A DNA stretch of 64,000 nucleotides from Shimia gijangensis. GTDB taxonomy: Bacteria; Pseudomonadota; Alphaproteobacteria; Rhodobacterales; Rhodobacteraceae. The position numbers and the translations under genes are program-made. The DNA lies in assembly GCF_900142085.1 (NCBI RefSeq), contig NZ_FQZQ01000002.1:237283-301282 (forward strand), written 5' to 3'. The notes under the pieces were generated by a model that saw nothing but the letters and a program-made list of their open reading frames with translations, had not been told where the DNA came from and made no database searches. Of this stretch, positions 9,899 through 19,499 are shown piece after piece; within the stretch, counting starts at the first letter, position 1; the number at the start of each line of letters is the position of its first letter.

Positions 9899-10807
9899 TC
9901 ACGCACCATAGGCCGTGCGCCGACGTTTGCGTCCCAGGAGCAAACCGCCGAGGATAAGAGCCAACGAGATGAACAATTGTGGAGGGAGAGTTTCACCAAG
10001 CAAAACAGCGCCGAACAGAACTGACCAAATCGGGACCTGATAGTTCACCAACGACATAAAACTTGGGCCCGCGTCGCGGACAACCTGAACAACCAGAACC
10101 TGAGCCAATGCAGTGGGCAATATCCCCAGATAGAGAAGGGCAGCCAGTGAGAGAGGTGATCCGGCGCCCGGTAGGCCTTCTTGCCACAAGGCCACTGGGA
10201 CAATCATAAAGGATCCGCAGATCAGCGCAGCTGTCGCCAGCGACAGCATATTTGTACTGGGGCAAAGCCGCGTTGAAATCGAGCCAAGAGCGTAGCACAA
10301 CGATGCGAGCAGACAGGCCATGCGGGCCATTGCCTCAAAATCTGAGCCAAGAGAGCTAAATGCGTCTAACCCAATCAGAACAACGACGCCAACAAAGCCG
10401 ATACCAAAGCTGATTGTGCGGCGTATGGTCAGGCGTTCAGCAGGGACAAGGAAATGGGCTATTGGCAGGACAAACAGCGGCACAACCGCCATACAGACAC
10501 CGGCAAATCCGGAGGCGACGTATTTTTGCCCCCAACTCAACAGGGTGAAGGGCATCGCATTTGAAAAGAACCCCATCAGAATCGCAAACGCCCAGATGCG
10601 CCGACCTTCAGCATGGCGCATGTTTGGCAAAGAAATCCCGCTAATACGCAGAACAAAGTACAGCGCCAAGGCTCCCAACGTGATCCGCATGGCAGCAATC
10701 GTGAGTGGCCCAAAGTCCTGCAAAGCCAGCGACACGGACATGAATGATGCGCCCCAGATCACCCCAAGGCTAAGCAGCTTGATCCAGTTGTGCACGCCGG
10801 TTTGCAT
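9899..10807 (-). CDS. EamA-family (DMT) transporter
   Basis: A 302-residue inner-membrane protein with about ten hydrophobic segments in two repeated EamA halves: VIWGASFMSVSLALQDFGPLTIAAMR opens the first and LLYLGILPTALAQV lies in the second. It ends in a basic tail (LLLGRKRRRTAYGA). The family exports amino acids, metabolites or drugs; the substrate cannot be read from the sequence. It lies downstream of ilvC on the same strand, but a strong terminator at 10853-10879 separates them, so it probably has its own promoter. Confidence 0.88.
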   Translation of the reverse strand: MQTGVHNWIKLLSLGVIWGASFMSVSLALQDFGPLTIAAMRITLGALALYFVLRISGISLPNMRHAEGRRIWAFAILMGFFSNAMPFTLLSWGQKYVASGFAGVCMAVVPLFVLPIAHFLVPAERLTIRRTISFGIGFVGVVVLIGLDAFSSLGSDFEAMARMACLLASLCYALGSISTRLCPSTNMLSLATAALICGSFMIVPVALWQEGLPGAGSPLSLAALLYLGILPTALAQVLVVQVVRDAGPSFMSLVNYQVPIWSVLFGAVLLGETLPPQLFISLALILGGLLLGRKRRRTAYGA

Positions 10808-10852
10808 GTCGGCCGGCCCTTTCCTTGCGAGTTTATCTGATGGGCGATATGA

Positions 10853-10879
10853 AAAGGGCGCCCCGAATAGGCGCCCTTT
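10853..10879 (-). terminator. Rho-independent terminator of ilvC
   Basis: Perfect 10-base inverted repeat AAAGGGCGCC / GGCGCCCTTT around a 7-base loop. Read on the minus strand it follows the ilvC stop by 36 bases and runs into a short T tract. Confidence 0.85.
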
Positions 10880-10914
10880 GTCGTTTCAATTGATCTTGAT
10901 GACAAGCATCCGGA

Positions 10915-11985
<1,071 letters not shown>

Positions 11986-12058
11986 TCAGGAAAGGCGAGT
12001 CGTGAGAAGTATAAAAATTTGCGTTATTTTGTGATTGTTATTCGTCATTTACTCAATT

Positions 12059-12526
12059 ATGGATGAAATCATGCTGAGTGATCTTGATAGACGCATTATT
12101 CGAAATTTGCAGGCAGAGCCGACACTGTCTTTGCCTGATCTGGCCGACCGCGTAAGCCTGACCACTCCACGATTAGCGCGGCGCTTAGAGAAACTTGAGA
12201 CCTCGGGTGTATTGCGCGGCCAGCAGGCGGTGATTGATTGGCGCGCATTGGGTTATGCGGTTGAGGTGTCGCTTCGGATCACATTGGACAAAACCTATGA
12301 GAATGCTTTTGACGAATTTATTTCTGAGGCGCGGAACGTCCCAGAGGTGATCGAAATCCAAACCTTTCTGGGCCGCGTGGATGTGCGCCTTTCGGTGATT
12401 GCAAAAGACATGCCGCATTATCAGCAAATCTACCGCAGTCGAATTCTGACCCTGCCACATATCGCAGATATTGAGGCCTTGATGCAGGTTGCGCGCATTA
12501 AGTCCGACGAGAGCCTGCCGATATGA
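12059..12526 (+). CDS. AsnC/Lrp-family transcriptional regulator 1
   Basis: A 155-residue regulator: an N-terminal winged helix-turn-helix (LSDLDRRIIRNLQAEPTLSL, then RLARRLEKLETSGVL) and a C-terminal RAM ligand-binding domain (VPEVIEIQTFLGRVDVRLSV). Family members form octamers and respond to amino acids. ATG 12059 (or the in-frame ATG at 12071) is preferred over 12035. Its stop overlaps the start of the second regulator as ATGA, so the two are translationally coupled. It is divergent from ilvC. Confidence 0.9.
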   Translation: MDEIMLSDLDRRIIRNLQAEPTLSLPDLADRVSLTTPRLARRLEKLETSGVLRGQQAVIDWRALGYAVEVSLRITLDKTYENAFDEFISEARNVPEVIEIQTFLGRVDVRLSVIAKDMPHYQQIYRSRILTLPHIADIEALMQVARIKSDESLPI

Positions 12527-12978
12527 GCGGTCTGGATGATATGGACCGGGCCCTGCTCAAGGCGCTGGCGCGGGATGCGACACAATCTGCCGGGGCGTTG
12601 GGGCGGCGAATGGGATTGTCACAACCGGCAACGTGGCGGCGCATTCGCAGGCTTTATGATGCAGGCATTATCGAGGGCCGAAGACTTGATCTTGATGCCG
12701 AAAAGCTTGGGTTTGGTGTGACGGTGTTTTTGGGCGTGAAACTGGCGACCAAGGGGCGTGTGTCGCTCGAAGATTTCGAACGTGCTGTGACAGCAATTCC
12801 AGAAGTACAGACGGTTGAGCATGTGTTGGGAATGTATGACTATCGCCTGCGTGTGGTTGCTCGGGATATTTCAGATTTCGAGCGCGTCCTAAGACGTCGG
12901 GTGATGACTTTGCCCGGAGTCGGAGACGTTGAGGCCAATGTATTGTTGTCGGAAGAACGGCGCCCGGGACCGCTTTGA
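12523..12978 (+). CDS. AsnC/Lrp-family transcriptional regulator 2
   Basis: A second regulator of the same family, 151 residues, coupled to the first through ATGA. HTH region: MDRALLKALARDATQSAGAL and SQPATWRRIRRLYDAGII; RAM domain: IPEVQTVEHVLGMYDYRLRVVARD. Two different paralogues in one transcript suggest a mixed oligomer, an inference from layout only. An inverted repeat lies immediately downstream, ahead of the aminotransferase gene, and is a candidate target. Confidence 0.9.
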   Translation: MSGLDDMDRALLKALARDATQSAGALGRRMGLSQPATWRRIRRLYDAGIIEGRRLDLDAEKLGFGVTVFLGVKLATKGRVSLEDFERAVTAIPEVQTVEHVLGMYDYRLRVVARDISDFERVLRRRVMTLPGVGDVEANVLLSEERRPGPL

Positions 12979-12988
12979 AGTAAAGTAT

Positions 12989-13005
12989 GCAAAGGTAGAC
13001 TTTGC
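12989..13005. promoter_or_regulatory. Inverted repeat, candidate AsnC/Lrp operator
   Basis: GCAAAG-GTAGA-CTTTGC, a perfect 6-5-6 inverted repeat in the 82-base gap between the second regulator and the aminotransferase gene. Its position fits an operator for the adjacent regulators; no T tract follows, so it is not a terminator. Confidence 0.45.
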
Positions 13006-13060
13006 GTTCTTGCTCAAACCACGCTAGCCATGCTCTGCTGGAATTTTAGGAGATCAATCC

Positions 13061-14179
13061 ATGGCAAGCGCAGTCGATCCAAACGGCCTTGATGAATTTT
13101 CGGTGGTTTTCACCGACCGCTCACTGAACCACATGTCGCAAACCTTTCAACAGGTGATGCGCGATATTTCGGGCATGCTAAAGGACGTGTACAACGCCGA
13201 TGCGGTCGCCTTGGTACCCGGTGGCGGCACCTTTGGCATGGAAGCTGTGGCACGTCAGTTTGCCCGCGGCGCCAATACGCTGGTGGTGCGTAACGGTTGG
13301 TTCTCTTACCGCTGGAGCCAGATTTTTGAGGCAGGAGCCTTTGCCGCAGAGTCCACGGTGATGAAAGCTCGTCAGGCTGGCAATGACGTGACCACTCCGT
13401 TCGCGCCTGCACCCATCGATGAGGTTGTTGCCAAAATCCACGAAGTGAAACCGGATGTGGTCTTTGCTCCGCATGTAGAAACATCGGCTGGGGTGATCCT
13501 GCCGGACAACTACATTGCCCAGATGGCGGCAGCTGCCCATGAGGTTGGCGCGCTGATGGTGCTGGATTGTATCGCGTCGGGCTGTGTGTGGATCGACATG
13601 AAAGCCTCGGGTGTGGATGTTTTGATTTCTGCGCCGCAAAAGGGTTGGTCAGCTTCTCCGAGTGCCGGACTGGTGATGATGTCAGACCGGGCGTTGGCCA
13701 AGTTGGAAACCACCACTTCGGACAGCTTTGCCATCGATCTGAAGAAATGGCATGACATCATGAAGGCCTATGAAAATGGTGGCCATGCCTACCACGCAAC
13801 CATGCCAACAGACGCTCTGCGCGCGTTCCGTGACACTATGCTGGAAACCAAGGAATACGGTTTTGAAAAGCTACGGGTTGCGTCTTGGGCGCTAGGTGAT
13901 GGCGTACGGTCGATGCTCGCAGAGAAAGGCGTGAAAAGCGTTGCTGCAGATGGCTTTGGCGCGCCGGGTGTGGTTGTTAGCTATACTTCTGATCCGGGTG
14001 TTCAGAACGGCAGCAAATTTGCCGCCCAAGGCATGCAGATTGCGGCTGGTGTCCCGCTGGCCTGTGATGAACCCGAAGGTTTCATGACTTTCCGTCTTGG
14101 TCTGTTTGGTCTGGACAAACTCTATGACGTCGATGGCACGCTGGCCCGTCTGAAAACGGTCATGGATCAAGTTCTCTGA
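13061..14179 (+). CDS. Class V aminotransferase
   Basis: A PLP enzyme of the class V (serine-glyoxylate / alanine-glyoxylate) family, 372 residues. Seen: LVPGGGTFGMEA for phosphate binding, VLDCIASG (Asp 169, pyridine nitrogen partner) and SAPQKGWSASPS with the Schiff-base Lys 194. TAGGAG 8 bases before ATG 13061 sets the start. Substrates in this family range over alanine, serine, 2-aminoethylphosphonate and purine-derived donors, so the specific reaction is not assigned. The adjoining AsnC/Lrp pair suggests an amino-acid catabolic role. Confidence 0.85.
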   Translation: MASAVDPNGLDEFSVVFTDRSLNHMSQTFQQVMRDISGMLKDVYNADAVALVPGGGTFGMEAVARQFARGANTLVVRNGWFSYRWSQIFEAGAFAAESTVMKARQAGNDVTTPFAPAPIDEVVAKIHEVKPDVVFAPHVETSAGVILPDNYIAQMAAAAHEVGALMVLDCIASGCVWIDMKASGVDVLISAPQKGWSASPSAGLVMMSDRALAKLETTTSDSFAIDLKKWHDIMKAYENGGHAYHATMPTDALRAFRDTMLETKEYGFEKLRVASWALGDGVRSMLAEKGVKSVAADGFGAPGVVVSYTSDPGVQNGSKFAAQGMQIAAGVPLACDEPEGFMTFRLGLFGLDKLYDVDGTLARLKTVMDQVL

Positions 14180-14181
14180 AC

Positions 14182-14874
14182 TCAAGATCCCTTTGGGCGA
14201 CGGCGCAAAATATTGCTGTCGTCGCCCAATCCAAAGCGCAAGCATGCTGCGATGACGCAAAGGCTGGCGATCAACCACAGCCCACCCCAAAACATCGTTG
14301 GACCGCCGATTTCTTCCGACAGCATACGCGCATCCGATCGGAGGTATGATCGGGCAAGCGTGTCGCTGAAGATGTCGAAGGGGACGTAGATCATGCTGGT
14401 CAACCCGATCACCCTCAGACCCAGATCATTCACTTCTCGGGGCATATACCGGGCCGCTGCAATCATGAGACCACCGGTGCCGATGCAGAAGACCAAAGCA
14501 AAGAGGTCACGAACGTAAAGCGCGACTGCAACAAAAATAATGCCCCCCATTATGGCCATCACGGTGCGATCCCATTTCGTACGCACCGCAGCCAGAAACA
14601 AAGCCACACCTACCACCAACGACCCCAGATACCCGGCGCTTAAGGTCAGGAAACGATTGCCCCCTCGCGAGATCACCTGGCCCCCTTGCTGAGGGTCAAT
14701 CGACAGGCTTTCCACGCTGCCACCCGTCAGAATGGCTATCGCCGCATGGGAAAGCTCATGCAGCAGCACGGTCAGGACTTTCAAGGGAACAACAATTGGT
14801 GTCGACCACAGTGCAAAGATTAGGGCGCAGATCAGGCCCATCTGCCAATGTCCCTTGACCAAAGTCCGGATCAC
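14182..14874 (-). CDS. M50-family membrane metalloprotease-like protein
   Basis: A 230-residue polytopic membrane protein with HELSH (His 39, Glu 40, His 43), the zinc-binding motif of site-2-type M50 peptidases, inside the first hydrophobic region (VLLHELSHAAIAILTGG). At least five further hydrophobic segments follow. It fits the small M50B group of largely uncharacterised proteins; whether it cleaves regulators in the membrane is unknown. It overlaps the UbiH-like gene upstream by 4 bases (ATGA), so the two are co-translated. Confidence 0.8.
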   Translation of the reverse strand: MIRTLVKGHWQMGLICALIFALWSTPIVVPLKVLTVLLHELSHAAIAILTGGSVESLSIDPQQGGQVISRGGNRFLTLSAGYLGSLVVGVALFLAAVRTKWDRTVMAIMGGIIFVAVALYVRDLFALVFCIGTGGLMIAAARYMPREVNDLGLRVIGLTSMIYVPFDIFSDTLARSYLRSDARMLSEEIGGPTMFWGGLWLIASLCVIAACLRFGLGDDSNILRRRPKGS

Positions 14875-16073
14875 CGAACCCCAAGACCCATTTGCATCAA
14901 CGTTTTGCGTACCGGTGCCAGCGAATAAAGCGCATTAAGACCCATGGCGCGCGCATCCCGCAACATCGGTTTTTCAACCATCGAAGCCCGGTTCAGCATA
15001 TCGATGCCTTTGACCCGTAATTTGACTTCAGCGAACCGCTTTTTGTGATAGGCTTCAAGCATATTTTGGTCACCCAATGCGGCCGGATCGGCCTTGGCCA
15101 GCTCCAGCAAAACGCGCATATCGCCGAGGCTCATGTTCAGACCCTGGGCACCAATTGGCGGAACTACGTGGGCGGCTTCTGCCACCAACGCCAATCGCTC
15201 GCCGTACAGACGCTCAGCTGACTGGGAAATAATCGGCCAAAGCGTGCGCCGGGATGCAAGGGTCAATGGGCCAAACAGCGAGCAACTGCGAGCAGTCATC
15301 TCGGCTTCAAAGTCGGGAATGTCCATTTCGAAGAGTTCAGTAGCGCGAGGGCCGCGTTCCATCCAAACCAGCGCCGAGGAGGGTTGGCCCTTGTAGTCCG
15401 GCAAAGGGACCAGAGTGAATGGGCCGCCCGAGCGGTGGATTTCGGTTGAGACGTTTTCGTGCGGAATGGGATGCGTCACCGCAAAGGCTAGCGCCTTTTG
15501 GCCGTACCGGGTGGTGTGAACATCAATGCCCGCGGCCTCACGCATCGGTGAATTGCGCCCATCTGCGGCGATGACAAGCTTGGCGCGCGTTGTACTGCCA
15601 TCCGAAAGGGTCACGCGCGCTTCGTTGGTGCGGGTAAACAGGCTGGTCGTGGCAGTGCCAAGTCGCAGATCAACAGTGTCCATCTCTGCCAGCCGGGTCA
15701 CCATTTCACGCCGCAATAACCAGTTGGGTAAGTTCCAGCCAAACGGTTGGTCAGAAATATCTGAAGCGTTAAAGTCTTTGACGATGCGAGGCTCAGGGAT
15801 TTCCCCTCCGGCATCGACAATTCGCATGACCTGCAACGGGGCGGCGTGTTGGTCCAATCGGCCCCAAAGACCTGCTTCGTCCAACAAACCTCGGGCCGGT
15901 TGTAAAAAGGCGGTTGTCCGCAGGTCCGAACCTTCCGCATCGCGTTCGGTTATTGGCGGAGCCGGATCGACGCATTGCACTGAGAAACCCGCATTGCCAA
16001 AGGCGGCCGCTGCAGTCAGCCCGGCAATTCCTCCGCCGGAAATCAGGATATCAAAATTGTTGAAACGGGTCAT
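14871..16073 (-). CDS. UbiH/UbiF-type FAD-dependent hydroxylase
   Basis: A 400-residue flavoprotein monooxygenase of the ubiquinone-hydroxylase family. FAD-binding motifs are in place: ISGGGIAGLTAAAAFG (GxGxxG at residues 13-18), the middle DG-type motif VIAADGRNSPMREAAGI, and EAAHVVPPIGAQGLNMSLGD near the C-terminus, where GD-P is commonly EAAH in this subgroup. Members hydroxylate the ring of ubiquinone precursors; which position is modified cannot be told from sequence alone. Co-translated with the M50 protein gene. Confidence 0.88.
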   Translation of the reverse strand: MTRFNNFDILISGGGIAGLTAAAAFGNAGFSVQCVDPAPPITERDAEGSDLRTTAFLQPARGLLDEAGLWGRLDQHAAPLQVMRIVDAGGEIPEPRIVKDFNASDISDQPFGWNLPNWLLRREMVTRLAEMDTVDLRLGTATTSLFTRTNEARVTLSDGSTTRAKLVIAADGRNSPMREAAGIDVHTTRYGQKALAFAVTHPIPHENVSTEIHRSGGPFTLVPLPDYKGQPSSALVWMERGPRATELFEMDIPDFEAEMTARSCSLFGPLTLASRRTLWPIISQSAERLYGERLALVAEAAHVVPPIGAQGLNMSLGDMRVLLELAKADPAALGDQNMLEAYHKKRFAEVKLRVKGIDMLNRASMVEKPMLRDARAMGLNALYSLAPVRKTLMQMGLGVR

Positions 16074-16155
16074 GACATTCTCCTGAGAGGCACCCTAGTT
16101 CGCTGTGCATTGGGTTCCAAGGGGACCAATTGTCTTTGCGTGCCTGAAGAACGGT

Positions 16156-16800
16156 TTATCGAAGTTTTTTCAAAAAGCCTGACAGATCATCCGTGTGATG
16201 ATGAATGTGATCCGCGTTGTGCGCTTCGGGGGCAACATGGACGGTTTTCATACCCATCTCGTGAGGAGCTTGAAGATTGCGAGGATCATCTTCGAACATC
16301 GCCGCCGTCTCAGTTGTCACACCGTCAAGTGTGAAGATCGCTTCAAAAGCAGCACGTTCGGGTTTGGGTAAATAACCTGCGTGCTCGACGCCATACACGG
16401 CATCAAACAAACCGCTAAGACCACGCGCGTTCAGAACATTTTCTGCGTAAGGAGCCGTGCCGTTGGTATAGACAATACGGCGACCGGGCAGGGCGAGAAT
16501 GTGAGCGGCCAGAAGAGGGTCCGGTTCAAGTTCAGCAAAAGAGATATCATGCACATCAATAAGATAGGGGGCCGGGTCGACATTATGTTCGCGCATGAGA
16601 CCGGCAAGTGTGGTGCCATATTGCGCCCAATATTGCTTGCGTAAATGATCTGCGCGGGGCTGGTCGACACCCAGAGCATCCATCACGTATTTGGTCATCC
16701 GTACCTCGATCTGATCGAATAGACGGGTTTTGGGCGGATACAGAGTGTTATCAAGATCAAACACCCAGGTGGTGACATGTGAAAAAGACTGCTTTGGCAT
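16156..16800 (-). CDS. HAD hydrolase, pyrimidine 5'-nucleotidase type
   Basis: A 214-residue haloacid-dehalogenase phosphatase with nucleophile motif FDLDNTLYP (Asp 15, Asp 17), motif II VYTNGT, Lys in YLPKPERAAFE and motif IV MFEDDPRNL. The DLDNTLYP start and the overall length match the SDT1/PHM8-like pyrimidine 5'-nucleotidase group, which dephosphorylates UMP and CMP and related compounds. It ends in a His-rich stretch before a basic terminus. It stands alone. Confidence 0.85.
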   Translation of the reverse strand: MPKQSFSHVTTWVFDLDNTLYPPKTRLFDQIEVRMTKYVMDALGVDQPRADHLRKQYWAQYGTTLAGLMREHNVDPAPYLIDVHDISFAELEPDPLLAAHILALPGRRIVYTNGTAPYAENVLNARGLSGLFDAVYGVEHAGYLPKPERAAFEAIFTLDGVTTETAAMFEDDPRNLQAPHEMGMKTVHVAPEAHNADHIHHHTDDLSGFLKKLR

Positions 16801-16911
16801 AGTTGCAGGCTACGCTCGCAATGCCTCGTGTGCAATGGCGGGGTTGCAACAAGGCCTTGTGCCCGCATAGTCTGCGCCAGCGCTCAAATTGGCGTGTAAG
16901 GGAGAAGCCAA

Positions 16912-17550
16912 ATGTCACAAGTCAAATCCCCCAATAGGGACGCATATTCGTTGATCCTCGAGGCCATTGATGTGGGCATTTTCAAACCGGGAGACCGGTT
17001 GGTCGAAAGTGATCTGGCCGAGAGGTTTGGGGTCTCTCGCACACCGATCCGCGAGGCGTTACAACGTCTGGAAACACAATCTTTGCTTGCCCGCGATGGG
17101 CGCAGCCTGATCGTGTCGTCATTGGACCATAACCAGATGGCAGAGCTTTACGTGGTGCGCACCGAGCTTGAGGGACTGGCAGCCCGTCTTGCCGCACGTC
17201 ATGCCACTTCTGAAGAAGTGCGCGTGTTACAGGATATGGTGCAAGAAGATCAGAAACTGGTCGAAGATCCTTCGGCCTTGGCGCGGGCAAATCGCCGGTT
17301 TCACAAACAAATCCATCTGGCCTCACACAACCGTTACCTGGTGCAGCAGCTTGATCTTGTGCACCGGTCTATGGCACTCATGGCGACCACATCGATCGCC
17401 GTGGAGGGCCGCGGCGAAGATACGTTGGTGGAACATCAGGCAATTGTGGACGCTATTGCGTCGCGTAATGAAGACGGGGCTTATACAGCCCTGCGCAACC
17501 ATATCTCACAGGCTTTCGTGACCCGGCTCAAGCAGGACGCCGATACCTGA
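16912..17550 (+). CDS. GntR-family regulator, FCD subfamily
   Basis: A 212-residue repressor-like protein: winged HTH at residues ~8-72 (RLVESDLAERFGVSRTPIREAL) and an FCD ligand domain from ~78 (MAELYVVRTELEGLAARLAA) with the Asp/His ligand pattern ANRRFHKQIH and VEHQAIVDAI. Members control carboxylate and amino-acid metabolism. The last 45 bases overlap the end of the convergent glycosyltransferase gene, so transcripts from the two genes are complementary at the 3' ends. Confidence 0.9.
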   Translation: MSQVKSPNRDAYSLILEAIDVGIFKPGDRLVESDLAERFGVSRTPIREALQRLETQSLLARDGRSLIVSSLDHNQMAELYVVRTELEGLAARLAARHATSEEVRVLQDMVQEDQKLVEDPSALARANRRFHKQIHLASHNRYLVQQLDLVHRSMALMATTSIAVEGRGEDTLVEHQAIVDAIASRNEDGAYTALRNHISQAFVTRLKQDADT

Positions 17551-19419
17551 GTGGTGTGCACTGATACCTTCAACGGTTTTGGCGTGCGCTGTCTTGTCCC
17601 AGTAAAAGGGACGAAAAATCAACTCGATCAGTGCTTTGTATCCAGCCAGTGTTGCAAGCGGGAAGTAAAACGGCATCGTCACCACAAAGGGTATTAGCAT
17701 CTTACGCTTTTGCCCTAGAATTGACCGCGTGGCGATTGCCGCGTTGGCAAGGCCGAAAACAAGAAATATCTGGGAAATTGTGAGCATCTGCCGGGCGGTG
17801 AACAACAGGTTTTCGGGGTACGGGATGCCAACCACACCGCCCCAGAACAACCATATCAAGGGTGCCAGCAGGAACTGCAGAAGCGTGCAGGCAAAAACCA
17901 GATGCAGGCCCAAAAACTGCAGTGGGCCAAATTCCCGCCACAGCAGGACAGGGTCACGCATATGCACCAGATAAGTTACCATGTACCCTTTGAGCCAGCG
18001 CGACCTTTGCTTAACCCATGCAAAAGGGCGGCAGGCGGCTTCTTCCTGAGTAACCGTCTCCAGCAGTTCAGTGCGAAACCCAAATCGTGCAATACGCATG
18101 CCAAGATCAGCGTCTTCTGTCACATTGTGAGCGTCCCACCCACCAAGTGCTTCGATAGCCTGACGTTTGATAAACAATGTCGTGCCACCAAGAGGGATGG
18201 CAAACCCAAGACGAGCCAATCCGGGCAACACTGTGCGAAACCAGGTGGCATATTCTATGGTGAAACATCGTGATAGCCAATTGCTCCAGGGATTGTAGTA
18301 ATCCAGAATACCTTGCAGGCAGACCGTGTTTGGGTGGGCTTGGGCAAATCGCAGGGCGACCACCTCAAGCTGATTGGGGGCCGGGGCATCTTCTGCGTCC
18401 CAGATACCGATAATGTCACCTTTGCAGAAATCCAATGCATAATTCAGCGCCCGGGGCTTGGTTGTGAGGCCAGACCCCGCCGGCACCACAACAACCCGCA
18501 TCCATTGCGGCAGGTTTGTGTGGGCGATGGTTTCCTGGGTAAGAGTGTCGTGTTCTTCAAGCACCAGAAGCACGTCCAACAGTGCCTTGGGGTAGGTCAG
18601 GCGGGACAAGCGCGCGATTAGAGCATGGGCAATTTCTTTTTCGCGAAACAGCGGCACGAGAACAGAGATACGTGGGGCCACAAATTCGGAGGGTGTCGCC
18701 AAAGGTGCGGGTTTGCCTAAAGATGCGACAAAGGCGGTCAGTTTCATCAACGACACAGCAATCATCGACAGCACCGCCAGCAAGGTCAGGGCCGCGAATA
18801 GATGCGCCGGGACAAAGACCATTGCTGCGACCATTGCCGCCAAAAAGATTGCAATTCGCCAGACATGGCGCGACGACAAACCTCCAAATTCACGACAACT
18901 GAATTCCGCTGGTACGCGAGCCTCGGCGAGTTCAACGAGCGTCTGCCGGTGAAGTGTGGCAAGAATCTCTGAGACCATGTCTTCAGGTGCCAATGCAACA
19001 ATGGCATTTCGCAGGTTTCCGGGAAGCGTGGTGCGCAACTCTTCAAAGCGATCCGGGCGCCCTGTCACCACGATCAGCAACCCGCCCACTTTTTGCCAGG
19101 GCAGGATATTGTACTTGATACAAAAACTTGCGGGCATGAGGGATTGTAATTCAGGCTGGGGCGGGGCCTGGAACAGATCGACAATCTGTGCCGTGTAGAA
19201 CGTTGAAAGCGCCTGAAGCGCTTGCGCTTCAGTTATCCAGCCCTTTGAACACAGAATTTCCGTTAGATTGGCGTCCCAGCCCATCTGTTTTTCCAGAGCA
19301 TGGAATAATTGCCAGGGTGAGATTAGCCCGCTCTCAATCAGGTGGCGACCCAAGGACACGTTCTTACCCAGCCCATGAGTCGCATGGGGCCGTTCCAGCC
19401 TTAAGATGGTTTCATTCAT
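17506..19419 (-). CDS. MshEN-domain glycosyltransferase (GT2), c-di-GMP-responsive type
   Basis: A 637-residue membrane glycosyltransferase. Residues 22-45 (LGRHLIESGLISPWQLFHAL...Q) and 51-74 (TEILCSKGWITEAQALQAL), separated by five residues, have the tandem layout of the MshEN (GspE N-terminal) domain, which binds cyclic di-GMP. Two membrane segments follow near residues 190-240, then a GT2 domain with ISVLVPLFREKE, WDAEDAP, TEDADLGM and the processive motif QRSRW, and further membrane helices to the C-terminus. In E. coli NfrB the same two domains occur, with MshEN at the C-terminus, and make an exopolysaccharide. The first motif lacks the usual leading Arg. Role in a secreted polysaccharide is inferred. 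Confidence 0.85.
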   Translation of the reverse strand: MNETILRLERPHATHGLGKNVSLGRHLIESGLISPWQLFHALEKQMGWDANLTEILCSKGWITEAQALQALSTFYTAQIVDLFQAPPQPELQSLMPASFCIKYNILPWQKVGGLLIVVTGRPDRFEELRTTLPGNLRNAIVALAPEDMVSEILATLHRQTLVELAEARVPAEFSCREFGGLSSRHVWRIAIFLAAMVAAMVFVPAHLFAALTLLAVLSMIAVSLMKLTAFVASLGKPAPLATPSEFVAPRISVLVPLFREKEIAHALIARLSRLTYPKALLDVLLVLEEHDTLTQETIAHTNLPQWMRVVVVPAGSGLTTKPRALNYALDFCKGDIIGIWDAEDAPAPNQLEVVALRFAQAHPNTVCLQGILDYYNPWSNWLSRCFTIEYATWFRTVLPGLARLGFAIPLGGTTLFIKRQAIEALGGWDAHNVTEDADLGMRIARFGFRTELLETVTQEEAACRPFAWVKQRSRWLKGYMVTYLVHMRDPVLLWREFGPLQFLGLHLVFACTLLQFLLAPLIWLFWGGVVGIPYPENLLFTARQMLTISQIFLVFGLANAAIATRSILGQKRKMLIPFVVTMPFYFPLATLAGYKALIELIFRPFYWDKTAHAKTVEGISAHHSGIGVLLEPGHESL

Positions 19420-19499
19420 GACCCATTACCCACACTCTGCGACAGGCAGAATGCGGGCATGAAGGTTAACACCGTGTTAAGGTTAACGAATTTTCGCGA

